A DNA stretch of 64,000 nt from Siphonodentalium dalli (taxonomy: Eukaryota; Mollusca; Scaphopoda; Gadilida; Siphonodentaliidae). Positions within the stretch are counted from its first letter, which is position 1, and each line of letters begins with the position of its first letter. The notes below the pieces were generated by a model. That model did not search any database, was not told where the DNA came from, and saw only the letters and a program-made list of their open reading frames with translations. Below, in pieces: positions 43,385 through 55,221 of the stretch. The stretch is from contig CP136069.1 of assembly GCA_032622095.1 (NCBI GenBank), forward strand, positions 157,841,043-157,905,042, given 5' to 3'. Both the position numbers and the translations under genes were made by a program.

Positions 43385-46300
43385 CAAGAAAACTAAGATG
43401 CATGCATCAGGTCGGCCGTGAACTATCTACCATAGAATTGTTGTAGCTATCGATTATACATTTTGAAACACCTGTCTGTATGTATGTATGTATGTGTGTA
43501 TGCGTGAATGCATGTGTGTATGTGTTATAGACTCTAACACTGCTCGAATTTGGTATTTAACGTGTCAACTTGACCTCGCTCATAGGCATGTTTCTGGACC
43601 TTGACCGATCCGACTAAAAATTTGTGTGTAGGACTACTTCGATCCCGGGAGCAATATGGACGGGTCCAATTTCACGTGGGACCATGTTCTCGAACGTGCT
43701 GATATAGGCATGTTTCTGGACCAATTGAACAATAGTTTGGCCAGACGCTGTAAATACTGGGTACTGTCCAGATGGAGGCGATCACTAAAAAAAAATCCCT
43801 AACTAGCCCGAACGAAGTCGAGTACATCAGCTAGTTTAATATATATTTTGGACATTTGTCTGTCTGTTTGTCTGTTAGCTATGGCCGGGAAAACTGCCGG
43901 ACAGATTTGACGAAATTTGATACCTAGGGGAAATTATTTCCAGGGAGTATTTTGGACGGGTCAAATCTTGATCCCGACCTGACTTTGACATTCAAAAAGA
44001 TCAATTCAAGGTCAAATCTGGTAAAACGGAAGTATTTCAACGAAATTTGATACCTACTGTTACTTTTGTCCCAGGAGTGTTTCGGGTGGGTCAAATCATG
44101 ACCCTGACCTGATCTTGACATTCAAAATTGTCAATTCAAGGTCAAATCGGGTATAAAGCCGGGCGGATTTCGACGGGTACTTTTGTCGTGACTTTTGTCC
44201 GGGGAGTGTTTTGGACGGGTCAAATCGTGACCCCGACATGACCTTCACCTTTAAAATAGTCAATTCAAGGTTAAATCGCGCATTTCTCCGAAAATCAGAG
44301 GGGAACATCCCGGACGAAGTGGGGTCCACGAGCTACTATTATATATTTCTAGATTTAGTTACAAACTAAATACCTGTATATTGTACAAAGAAATGTTTGA
44401 CAAATATATCTGTATCAATATTACCATACGGGTCATTAAAATAGATACGACGAAACAAATTTTGAAGGGTGCATGTATCAGGTAAATTTTTATATTTCAA
44501 ATGATGACAGGAATGCAGAAAGTTGAAGTACCTACGTAATACTGGCTATCCGCATGAAGAGATATATATGTATATAAAAACCAGATGAGGGATATGTCTG
44601 TACAGTTGCTAAACAATTCAGTCATGCAAAAGAGGATCAAAGAGTAAGATACCAAATTGCTGCCTGTGGTAATGTTTTTTAACGAAATTCGGGAAAATTA
44701 GATTACTCTCACCCTGGTTATCCAGAAAATAATTGTGGAATCTGATGACGATCGGACAAGGGTGTCGTCTGTAGGATCAACCAAATTATTTAGCCATAAA
44801 AATAGTAAAATTGAAGATCACCGCTGGCAGTGATGTCTTCACAAGGACAGTTTGAGAACAAAATATGGCTCACATCTAGCGGTGACCCAAAATATCCACA
44901 TAAGAAAAAGTTCTCCAATAAAAGCTGGCTGCAGGGTGCGCCAATTGATTCAAATTCGAAATTTAGCAGGGTGTACTGCTTGTGGCCATGTTTTCCCCGC
45001 AAATTTGATAGACTGATGGACAAAACCACTGAATCCGTTGAATCAATATACATGTATACATGGATTAATTTATATGCATTGTTATACACAGTACTGGTAT
45101 ATAAAGGTACTGAAAATAACTATATTACTAGTATACACAAAATAAACCATATATCATGGCTATGGGTTCTAATATCCGAACGTGACAGCTGAGAACTAGG
45201 TGTGAATTAAAGAGTGGTGGTTTCTCAAGAATATCTAACCCTCCACGTTAGAAACATGCCATTAAATGTCTTAAGTATAATCTAGCTTGAGGACAGAAGT
45301 GATCCATAAAACCCCCCTTAATTCAACCAGGTCCTCGCGCGATGTATGATCGATCACATGATGATCTAGGGGGATTAGAATTGATGTATAAAAACAGCAC
45401 TGCATGTAAATATAAAATAAAATAGTGCTACATCTTATTACAGATTATTGCCATATATAATCAGTGATTATACAGACAGTCTGACAAAATAAAGTTTCAG
45501 TGACACTCTATCCGAAGAGGGGAATAATTTCATCTGTTACAGTCAATGGAGCAATTATGAATCTGGAAAGGTGAAATTTCTAAGTAATACTAGATATCGA
45601 CATGACGCAATAAAATATAACGTAAATGCAATATGGCCGCTGGCGACCATTTTTTCCTATGAAATTAAAAAAATATTTGATAGGTCTCATCTGATAGATC
45701 AATATCAAGATAAATATGAAGTTTAGTGATGATCGGATGAGTGAAGTGGACTGTGGTCTGTGCTAAACGGTTTAGTAATGCTTTAAAAGATTCTTACCTT
45801 AATATTTTTATGTTCACTTTATAAACTTCACTGAGTCATCTTTGTCATGTATTGAGTTTGATATCTTTTGTTAACAGTTTATAAATCATGTATGTCTCAT
45901 GTTTGTTATTTTAATTTATGTGTTTATTATCATTAAATAAAGTTGCATTCCTTAAAAAGATTCTTACCTCAATGTTTTTATGTTCACTTTATAAACTCCA
46001 CTGAGTCATCTTTGTCATGTATTGAATTTGATATCTTTTGTTAACAGTTTATAAATTATGTATGTCTCGTGTTCGTTATTATATTATATACACTTTATAG
46101 TGTGTTTTCAGAACGAAAAAAAATTGAATAAAATCAACAAATTTGTAAATTTAAAAACAATTCAAACGTTGTTGTATTCCATGTCCCATCCCGGACATAT
46201 ACACCAAATTTCAATAATATTCATTGAGAAACAACGGACCAAACGCTATATAACACCCGTATACATCTTTTATTTCGAATCGGACTCGGGTACATGTTAT

Positions 46301-46800
46301 AGTAGGTACCGAATTGACACACGTCGACTGGGCGAGTTGGCCATGGGGCGATTAGGCCGATTCCGGCACATTCTATAATTTACCGTATGTATCCGTTTAC
46401 GCGTAGTTTACTTTAGAAAGTTCCGCAATTAATACCGTAAATAGAGCGACCTTATTTGACAGAGAATGCCTCTGTTATTGATTATCAAGTTGCTGTACAT
46501 TAAAAACGACAAATTCACATGCTCGTTCAAGCGCAGTAGTCTATTTTCCCCATGTTAAAGGACATCCACAAATACTAAATAACGCTAACCTACTGCCGAA
46601 TGTTTGACACGACAACTGTTAACATATTTGGGCTGAATTCATCTGACGCGGTATTATTCCTCAAAATAAACAACAAAACCATCGTTACTTGGAAATGTAG
46701 TTTGGGCTAACATTTACATAAATCCTCCAGATCAATTATCCGACACACACGTCAGATGAAAAAGTCACATGAAGTAACCGGCCAAATTGGCCGAAATAAT
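43385..46800 (-). mobile_element. 3.4-kb dispersed unit, copy C
   Basis: This is the reverse complement of copy A almost base for base; the longest shared open frame differs by one residue in 120. Ends are CAAGAAAACTAAG..GATGCATGCATC on the left and CGGCCAAATTGGCCGAAATAAT on the right. It splits tandem repeat T1, which gives fairly firm boundaries, although about 100 bases of T1 seem to be missing at the insertion. No transposase. Confidence 0.8.
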
Positions 46801-47165
46801 TCAACAGTTAATGCATGTTCCCACACAATAACAGCTATACGAGGCATTTTTAAATTAGGTTCTGTGTGTCGATATTATAAACTACTACATGAAATCTAGC
46901 AAACTAGGCAGCTGGCAGAAAAGGTCTGCATTAACCACTGTGCACATTGAGTTATCATTCGAAAAACACACACCGTTGGCCATATGATGAGTGATGTTAT
47001 AGTGCACGACGCAAGCGCGATTAGCTGGAAATTTGCGCATCCCTTTAAACGGAAGTCATTTTAAGAGGTTAGTGGCACAAAACGGTTTTATGATAACATC
47101 AACCTGATTTGAGTGACATCTGTTTATGCAAATTTACTCTACAGTAACTATCAATCGCCCTTTTA
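46801..47165 (+). repeat. Tandem repeat T1, right part
   Basis: CAGTTAATGCATGTTCC, TTTAAATTAGGTTCT, GAAATCTAGCAAACTAGGCA and CAACCTGATTTGAGTGACAT align with T1 units left of copy C. Confidence 0.7.
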
Positions 47166-47184
47166 ACATATACGCAAATAATCT

Positions 47185-47360
47185 GAATAATTGAAGATAT
47201 CTTCGTATATTTAGAGTTATCTTCAAATATTTGCAGATATCTTCAAATCGTTTGAAGATTCATAATTATTTAGAGATATCGTGAACTAGTTGGACATATT
47301 TCCAAATATTTGAAGGTCTTCAATTCTTTGGAAATATCTTCAAATATTTGACTATATATC
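47185..47360. repeat. Minisatellite based on GAAGATATCTTCAAATATTT
   Basis: Seven or eight degenerate copies of a ~22-base self-complementary unit (GATATCTTC, AAATATTTG). Confidence 0.85.
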
Positions 47361-47613
47361 AATTCGATTGCACATGTGACCCACAGGTTGGTGGCATGTA
47401 CAACCCATGGATAATTCAAGGTTTAAATGGCATCCGTGAATCAACCCAAAGGCTCATATTTCATATCCGACATCTAATTGTTGTATATGCGTTGTGGTGT
47501 AAACTCACCGACTCACATTATCAACTTAACGGCTATTATGCCCAATCGCGGCCAGCGCACGGCAAATTTCCAGTTTATTGCAGTATGTGTGATCAATTGT
47601 GCTCTAAGTCGGT

Positions 47614-47700
47614 CAGAGCACGCGAATTGTTCTTCACCAGAATAAATCTCGTCTCCGACTCGATTGATTCTGGTAAAGAACAATTCTTGTGCTCTAACCA
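47614..47700. repeat. Foldback repeat
   Basis: AGAGCACGCGAATTGTTCTT and CACCAGAATAAATC pair with GATTGATTCTGGT and AAGAACAATTCTTGTGCTCT; arms ~38 bases. Confidence 0.85.
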
Positions 47701-48282
47701 TTACTTAAAAATAAGCATGGCCTGCTTCAAACCGTCACCGCTGATCAGAATAGATTTACCCGAAATCGGTTCAAGACACATGAGTAATGCCGACCCTGTC
47801 CGTCCTTTTGGCTGAACGGATGGCGTGACATCTTAACCCTTTGTCAACTTAATGGACTGGCAGTACCGGGTCATTGCTTTTTCCAACCGTTGACAGAAGA
47901 TGCATGGCGTACAAACAATGAGCTCATTCTGTGATAGAGTTAACCTATATTTTCAGAGGTTTTTCTCTTACATTTCGGCAATTGTATTTCATTATTGATC
48001 ACGGCATATTACGGATTTGGCGAAGAATTATATGTAATCGGAGATTTTATTATTGTCGTCGGTTTCTAAACTGGGTTCATAAATATCATGATACTAACGG
48101 ATCTTTCAACATTAACAACAGACATCTCTGATATCATGTTTGGAGATAAATTTTGCGTAAATAATCATCGTCGAGCTTCTGGATAATAATGTCGAAGGAG
48201 ATACACTTTTGCATAGTATATTTCCTCTGTATAAAATACTGTCTAACGTTAAAATTCTGTTGGCTTTTAATGTTGCATTCAG
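47701..48282. other. No recognised gene
   Basis: TTAACCCTTTGTCAAC near 47835 resembles a piggyBac-type end, but no partner was found. The rest is intron-like. Confidence 0.4.
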
Positions 48283-48539
48283 GTTTCCAGACATCAGGTT
48301 ACAACAAAAACATGCAAGAAGTAATTTATAATCGCTATTGGCTCTGTTCCGCTGAAAGAACATTAAATGTGAACTATATTAACACTGGGCCGATGTATAC
48401 CGATGCCATTTTGTTCGGAAACAATGCGATAATTAATGCTGCCAATCTAACTAAATCGTCGAAACATGAAATAAGCGTTTCCAATAACCTATATAGGCCT
48501 AAAAGATGCCGTCTTTCTGGTCTTGGTTTTCCTTGCTAA
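48283..48539 (+). CDS. Weak candidate last exon
   Basis: An acceptor-like TTGCATTCAG is followed by an 85-codon open frame that would continue a phase-1 donor such as that of the lectin exon. It ends at TAA 48537, with AATAAA about 60 bases later (48597). Translation (YNKNMQEVIYNRYWLCSAERT...PKRCRLSGLGFPC) has no clear lectin-domain motif. It could be an unrelated terminal exon or a chance open stretch. Confidence 0.25.
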
Positions 48540-48599
48540 CATAAAAAAAAAGAATCATACCAGGTTTAAAATGCCTGGAACACAGATTATATTTATAAA

Positions 48600-49200
48600 T
48601 AAAGAAAAACAGCGTTGGTGACAACAATTTGTTAAAGTATACACATATAAGTAATACACAACGGATTCAATGTGGTTATGGGATTTGACTGCCTACAAAT
48701 TCAGAAGACTTTGTATGAATCGCTCGGGGTTCATGATGTTTGTTGATTTTGCTCGCATTGAACTCTCCGTTCATTTCTGCAATACAATGTAGACCCGGTT
48801 TATGTGATAATACGCCGCTCTCTGTGCTCCCCGCATAACTTTAACGGAGCACTCTCTTCTAAAAGAATAGTATATGAATAAATGGCATTAACGAGCATCA
48901 TAGTCCCGACATGAACGGGTATGCACACACCGGAAATAGACTATATACATAATATATAAATGTGTAGGAATATAATGTGTGCTTGTTGTGTGACATGTGA
49001 ACTACCCCACACTCAATTACATAACACTCTAGTGGTAATATTCGATAATGACAACACACCGAGGGTAATGAGAAAAATCCATCTCACTCATGAAAAACGA
49101 CGCCGTTTCAAAGGTGCCGCAACCTGATGATTTGGCCCCAGAGCGCAGCGGGGGTAAAAAATTTAACTCCTACATATTGCCGATAATAGGCATATATTAA
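48600..49200. other. No recognised gene
   Basis: AT-rich sequence without repeats I can pair in the window. Confidence 0.4.
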
Positions 49201-49374
49201 GTTAACCCTTCAACTTTCACCAGGTTCAGTAATGAATGCCATAAACCACCTATTGAATATTCTGATATCATTATAGGATATGTCTTATTTTGAAATTTGA
49301 ATGGCTTTGTGCTGCAGGTCTAATAATAAGTGCTGGTATTAATTTAGACTGACTTATTCTATGGGTTACTAAAG

Positions 49375-49760
49375 CAAATGACATGCTTTTTATAGCATAT
49401 TTTCTGTTGATACGTTCATTAGTTTGGGTAAGATTAGCCCCTTATAATCTGAAAGATCCCTTACTAGAGAACACAACTCCGATATACTTATACTTGCTGT
49501 TGATTTATGTAGACTGATTATTTAACGTAAATATAAGGTCTTTTGTTTCATCATCGTTTCCAAATATCACTACATTGCTCTTAGAGTTGTTTATGGTTAG
49601 TTTTCATTGCGCACAGTATCTATAAAAATAATTTAACATATTATGTAGGCCATCTGGGGTCAGAGAATAACACTGTGTCATCTGCACATACCAAACAGCT
49701 TTAGGTAATCCAGATGTGTACTCTTACGATATTGTATATATCCGGCTCGATTTGAGGTTT
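49375..49760 (-). pseudogene. Reverse-transcriptase fragment of a third LINE family
   Basis: Minus strand, starting at 49758: VCADDTVLFSD (the xADD motif), then PDGLHNMLNYFYRYCAQ, KLTINNSKSNVVIFGNDDETKD, INSKYKYIGVVFSSKGSFRL and NLTQTNERINRKYAIKSM. It carries several in-frame stops and a frame change, so it is old. Only the palm-to-thumb part survives. The family differs from the LINEs at 590, 39340 and 59370. Confidence 0.7.
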
Positions 49761-49762
49761 CC

Positions 49763-49852
49763 TATGGGAGACTCGCATGATATAAGAGAATGCATTGGCA
49801 CAGGTTTTTTTGCAAATTTCTTGGAGTTCCAGTCATGGAAGGGTTAACAGAT
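49763..49852. repeat. Half copy of the palindromic piggyBac-type MITE
   Basis: CCTATGGGAGACTCGCATGATATAAGAG and ATGCATTGGCACAGG match the right half of the element at 15340-15380. GGAAGGGTTAA closes it, as GTAAAGGGTTAA does there. A TTAACCCTTC at 49203 could be the opposite end. Confidence 0.6.
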
Positions 49853-49859
49853 AAATCTC

Positions 49860-50650
49860 ATATTTAAAAGTTTGGTTCCGTTTTAACCATGCAGGCTAGG
49901 CCGGGCACCATTGCTCGTTATATCGCCCTCCGGGTGTATTATCAGCTACAGTTACTTGGTAATTTATGGGCGCATGGGGTTTTTATTTATAAAAATTGGG
50001 ATTTGTGGGACGCATTAAAAGTTGTACTACGACCCCGAGGCCGAGTCCGGTAAAAGGTGTAGTTGGGAATTTCAATTTCGTTTATTGTCGTTTACATTAT
50101 TATTTCATGCACGGGCGTCTCTCGAGACATACTTGATTGACCCATGCTTTGTTATTCGGATGCCAAGAAGTGCAAGGCGATTAATTCCAACGGGAATTCG
50201 TGCGTTAACCATTAGCGCGCTGCGCGTTATGTGGTTCTAATGTTCTTTAACCTGCTTTGTTGCATTTTTATTTGAACATCTTTCGTTTATTTTCACGTAA
50301 CATCTATCGGAATGCTATCTACTATTCTACTGCACGGGGATTTGACGATTGTATAATAAATTTAATTCGAACATGAATCCCACGTTATTTCTATGTTACT
50401 CCTTCGTACTGTTTATAAATATTGACTTTTCATTTCTTTGTATGCGGAATATATCGGAGCTATGAATAGAGATGTTATTAAGAAAAGTTTCAACAATAAC
50501 ACTTCACATTGGTTGTTTAACATACAATGTGGCCTAATTCAAAACAACATTTTTATTTATGTGTACCGAGGATATATCAGAATGCTATATGAATTGAAGA
50601 ATGTTCAGAAGTTAACCACCCTTCCTGGGATCATGTTTTAATTGATCCTC
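49860..50650. other. No recognised gene; short dispersed fragment
   Basis: The segment 50005-50090 (GGACGCATTAAAAGTTGTACTACGACC..GTCCGGTAAAAGGTGTAGTTGGGAA) is shared with 24165-24230 and, inverted, 25310-25370. Confidence 0.5.
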
Positions 50651-50865
50651 ATGGGGGAGGGGGCATATTATAATTAGTCCTCATTGGACCATATTTTGAT
50701 TGACCCTCATGGGACTATATTGTATTTCACCCCAGTGGACCGTATAGTTTAATCAACACTGATGACACCATATTTTAATTTTAATTAAACATCGTAATGG
50801 GACCATATATTTATTATTGAATTAAGTCACGTTACCATATTTAATTGAACTTAAGTACAGGATAT
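50650..50865. repeat. Minisatellite M28, array 1
   Basis: About seven degenerate units of roughly 28 bases with consensus TTAACCCTCATGGGACCATATTTTAA. The same unit recurs at 54255-54475. Confidence 0.85.
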
Positions 50866-50867
50866 TC

Positions 50868-50955
50868 CCCGAGCTGTCGGGCATTCGGAGAAATAATTCA
50901 CCGAGGCGAAGCCGAGGTATTTATTTGGACGAATGCCCGACAGCGAGATGAAATA
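50868..50955. repeat. Foldback repeat
   Basis: GCTGTCGGGCATTCG and its inverse CGAATGCCCGACAGC surround AAATAATTCACCGAGGC GAA GCCGAGGTATTTATTT, itself self-complementary; arms ~40 bases. Confidence 0.9.
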
Positions 50956-50959
50956 TGGC

Positions 50960-52310
50960 CAACCCTGCGATATGTCCTACTTAGCTGTGCATGTATAAAC
51001 CAATGGACACAATATTTATGACGTTATGATGTTATATCTCAGATAACACATGAGTAGAAGTCTAATTGACATCAGTGCATATGTGTATGGACACCTTCCA
51101 GTTACAACAAACATTTAATTTGCTTGACCTCATACTGCTCGTCCTCGCTGCATTGTCACAAATCAAAATTGTCCTTTGAGTTGGAATTCCGTGAGCCACG
51201 TTGACAATCCAGTGATGAGTGGTTATCGGGATATCAGTTATAGGTAGCCCCAAACATGATATTGTGTTTGTCGCTGATTAGCTTACCCCACGCTTTAATC
51301 TAATTAATTAACACGTCGTTCTCGTGCGCATTTGCAAATTGAATGTGAGAAGAGTGAATTTTGCCAGTATCGTAGCCTGAGTGTAACTCAGGTACAGTAC
51401 TTGTTTGCTTAATTGTTCTCCAAAACATTCGGAATGAGGACCGAACAGACACGACCGAACGTGAATATGAATATGAAATTGGTTGAAAACGTGACGTGAC
51501 CAAACTCCGCATTCGAACAGGGACTGAAGTAATTTTCTAAACTTTCTGGGTTGACGTTATCTAAATGGATATTACATAGTTATGTGTTATCAGCATGGCG
51601 TTCATTTTATAAACGAAATAAACATCACAAGCACCCGGATGTAAATGACAATCCAGCCGATGATCCAACTGATGTTTTCCGTTAATATTGGAATAAAAAA
51701 TATTAAAAAAATTCTTTCGAGGAGCCGTTTTCGTATTGTACTGTTTATCGGATTTATTTCCATGAATTCGAAGTTGGATTTACAAGGAGTTCTTGACCAA
51801 CGTAAGTTATCGAATGAGGTTTATTTACTATAAATATATAGTAGTCGTTACCTGTATAAAACGATCTTCAATTTCAGCATTTTGACATCAAATTCTTAAC
51901 ATTTTATTTAAATTCATGTAATCAACGTAACTAATCCACTTAAGTTATAGTGTGGTGTACCCGACATTACAAACTGATTTGGATTATCAACATTTAAATA
52001 TTTAGCATTTACCAGAAAATGATATCGTGCGAGTGATTCCGTGTTATAAGAAGGCTCCACACTCGTAAGTTTTTCATTATTAGAACAAGTCTCAAATACA
52101 ATGCAAATGGGTCGTTAAAGATACGGGCGGCGTTGGCGGTGGGTATGCTGTTAAAATATTCACATACGTCAAAAACTGCCACAAATAGTGAAATTTAGAC
52201 AGACTTTGTTCTTATAGCAATCAGAAATATGACATAAACAGTATGTTATTGTCGATTTTTCCCCTTTGGTATGTAAACAAAAGCAAAACACGTTACGTTT
52301 CCTGGCTTTT
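50960..52310. other. No recognised gene
   Basis: Short frames on both strands (62-70 codons) show no family features. A donor-like CAACGTAAGT at 51799 follows a 51-codon + frame, without an identifiable acceptor. Confidence 0.4.
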
Positions 52311-52639
52311 GTTTAGATCCGGATATGGTAAACATAAAGAGCGTTATTACTGTTTTCCTGATATGGAAATAATAAAGAGCGTTTATATCATTGTGTATGA
52401 ATACCAATAGAATTGCTCTGTGTTACGTTAGCAGAAGCACAACTTATGCGTTTTTACGTACACCATCGTATAGTCGAATTTCAACAACTAATACAACCAA
52501 TACAACAACTAATACAATTCGCAATAAATATGTTTTGAATGTTTGATACGCATAATGGCTTTTCGTGGATATGTTCAGATTATCGCAACACCGCGAAAAA
52601 GACAAATTAAAAAAATATATAACGGTAGTATTTGTTATC

Positions 52640-52712
52640 AGCATCAGTTTGCCCTAACATCATCAGAGAAATTCAGTAGGACCCAACCGCATCATAGCAG
52701 ATTAGCAGGACC
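52640..52712 (+). repeat. Direct repeat, first copy
   Basis: CATCAGTTTGCCCTAACATCATC to GGACCCAACCGCATCATAGCAGA recurs at 53455-53515 with a few differences (~812 bases apart). The second copy's GCTGGACCACTTGACCA continuation is displaced by about 75 bases of other sequence. Confidence 0.75.
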
Positions 52713-52714
52713 AC

Positions 52715-52765
52715 TTGACCACTCACTCTCTCTCTCTCGCTCTCTCTGAATCTCTCTCTCTTTAT
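52715..52765. repeat. CT microsatellite
   Basis: Interrupted (CT)n run. Confidence 0.95.
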
Positions 52766-53135
52766 GTTCTGGCGGAAGCGTCGATTATAAAATAATTTAC
52801 CCCCCAATAAGTGAATTCTTTAACTATTTATAGGCTACAGTCTCTATACTTGAATGTGGGAAGATTTTTCGACCATTTTTTCGTGAAAATCATTAATTTG
52901 TTTTTTGTTTGTATTGACTTGAAGTTTCCAAGCTTCTGCATAATCGACAAAGGCGAGGAGAGCCCCACTGATATACCGGCTTCGTGTGCTCTGAAAATAA
53001 ACGTTAATATAACATATATTTTCCAGCTGTTTTAAATATTTCGCACACAAGTGAGAGAAAAACGCTCTTTATTCATACCATACCAGGAACGTATTAACAA
53101 GGAACGCTCTTTATTGTTCCATGCCAAAGAAGTTG

Positions 53136-54250
53136 GGGAACCGAACTTTCTCAATTCAATCTCTTGAACTAGGCTCTATGTGACATACAAAGGCCTTATA
53201 CGAATATAACAAACGCGAGCATAATTTAGATCTTCAAACCACTTATTCCCATAATCACACTGATAACTTACATAATAAATATAATAAATATTTTGTTTGT
53301 TCGCAACCAAATTACGACACTGACTTGACATATGTGGCGTTGAGCAATGCATTTGCTATGCATATTGTCAAAACTCACACAAGAGCAGACTTCAATTTTA
53401 GCTTGTACATTGTTTTTAATTCGTTGTGGAACTCACGGTACTATTTGCTAACAACATCAGTTTGCCCTACCATCATCCGAGCAATTCAGCAGGACCCAAC
53501 CGCATCATAGCAGATAGGATAGGATAGGGTAATTTTATTTACAATACACACATGAATAGTACAATAAATTAACATATAACTAGATAATAATTCAGTATAT
53601 TGCTGGACCACTTGACCAGGGGTGATATATATTTTTCTAGTCCGAATTGTTTAACATTGATGTAAAATTGTTGTTATTACATTAGACAAATTCCACCCAC
53701 CGTCTTTCTTGGTATCCCTATGATCATTATAATCACCTAACACTGTTCAGTTTCTTATTTGATCTTCAATTTTTACAGTGGGGTTTATAAAAACTATGTA
53801 AGTCGACAAAGTTTGAACTTTGATGATTGAGATCAGCTGCACAATATCTTCACTCTTCCCGTTCTTCCTCCCTGTTGTGATATAATATGATCAATTCAAT
53901 TAAGTGACCAAACAGACATCGTAGTTGAAGCAACCCAAAACCTCTTTAACTTCTTCAATGATCTTCCCTTATATCAAGGAAATTGATGCTCCATGCTACT
54001 CTGTAATTGGTTGTGCCTGTGGGACTAATTGACACTCACACCAATTTTACATTCCGGTGTGTCAGCAAGTGGAGAACACATCAAACAATGACTTGTGATT
54101 GTTATGATAATACCTGGGGAATATTTTAATATTCCACAGTTATTGTTAAAATAATGCACACTTATTGTTTAAATAATCCACAGCTATTGTTACCAGTGGG
54201 CAATCGGCTGGATATTGTGCAAGGGAGAACAATAGAAAATAAGGCGACTG
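53136..54250. other. No recognised gene
   Basis: Contains the second copy of the 52640 direct repeat, with a GATAGGATAGGATAGGG run near 53515. The rest is unique-looking. Confidence 0.4.
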
Positions 54251-54254
54251 TGGA

Positions 54255-54475
54255 TTAATGGGACCATATATTTTTATTAACCCTCATTGGACGATATATT
54301 AATTAACCCTCATGGGACCATATTTTATTTAACCGTGATGTGACCATATTTTAATTTACGCCTCATCGGACCATATTTCATTTAACCCTCTCTGGGTGCG
54401 ACCATGTTTTAATTTACCCTCGTCGAACCATACATGTATTTTAATTAATCCTTATGAGAGGTCATATCAGGAGTA
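54255..54475. repeat. Minisatellite M28, array 2
   Basis: Eight units such as TTAACCCTCATGGGACCATATTTTATT; same consensus as array 1 at 50650, 3.4 kb away. Confidence 0.9.
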
Positions 54476-55221
54476 CATTACCTGATGTCATTCTTAGATG
54501 ATAGATCAGCATTACGCCCTCCTAGGGTGTATATTGGCAAGTATATCTGACCCTGTCGCAGGAGGGGTGTACTAAATGTGATTAAAACATACTCGGTATT
54601 TGCGTAATTGGATACTAAATGTGATCAGAAACGTGATCATGTTACGAAGAACGCAAATGTTTGCCCGATTAGTATTTTGCATGACATTTCATGCGCTACT
54701 CAGACCACTATTTAAAATGAAATTAAAAAAATATCACATATAATCAACTACATATAGGCGTTACCTATATACATATTTTTCACAATCATCACATTAAAGT
54801 TGTTATATTGTATATATGGCTCATAATACGATCTTGAGGGCGTTACCATTTCTGACTATGGTTTTCTTATTAATAATCGCACAACTTTTCCGTGAATGGC
54901 ACGAAGACGGCAACACGATCGCTTCTTCATATGTAGACCAATTAAATGTTAGCTGACATCCTTGTTATGTGCCATCGTTATTAATCATTCGCATGCATCC
55001 CGATATGTTATTTAGTCACAACAACGAACATGGCACCGATTTAGTATACCTTTATGACACTATTTTTGAATCATTGTTGTGTGATATTATTTTGGTCAAT
55101 CCCTCCTTTATCGAATACGAAAAACGGCGATATACATAGTTATTCAACTAGTTGAATAAAGCTGTAATAGTTGAACGTAAGATGTACCAGACTCGATGAA
55201 TACGGGGGAAATGACGATATA
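54476..55221. other. Mostly unique; R2 terminal fragment
   Basis: 54815-54872 (ATATGGCTCATAATACGATCTTGAGGGCGTTACCATTTCTGACTATGGTTTTCTTA) is the terminal part of repeat R2, here ending CTTA before T. Nothing else supported. Confidence 0.6.

Larger units (their letters stand above)
52325..53135. repeat. Inverted-repeat element with ATAAAGAGCGTT ends
   Basis: GATATGGTAAACATAAAGAGCGTT...GATATGGAAATAATAAAGAGCGTT at 52322-52392 is inverted at 53060-53130 (AACGCTCTTTATTCATACCATACC..AACGCTCTTTATTGTTCCATGCC). Arms are ~75 bases, each with two copies of the ATAAAGAGCGTT word. Confidence 0.7.

Noticed and set aside
47348-47815. 155-aa frame on the + strand
   Set aside because: Overlaps a foldback repeat and simple-sequence DNA; no domain.
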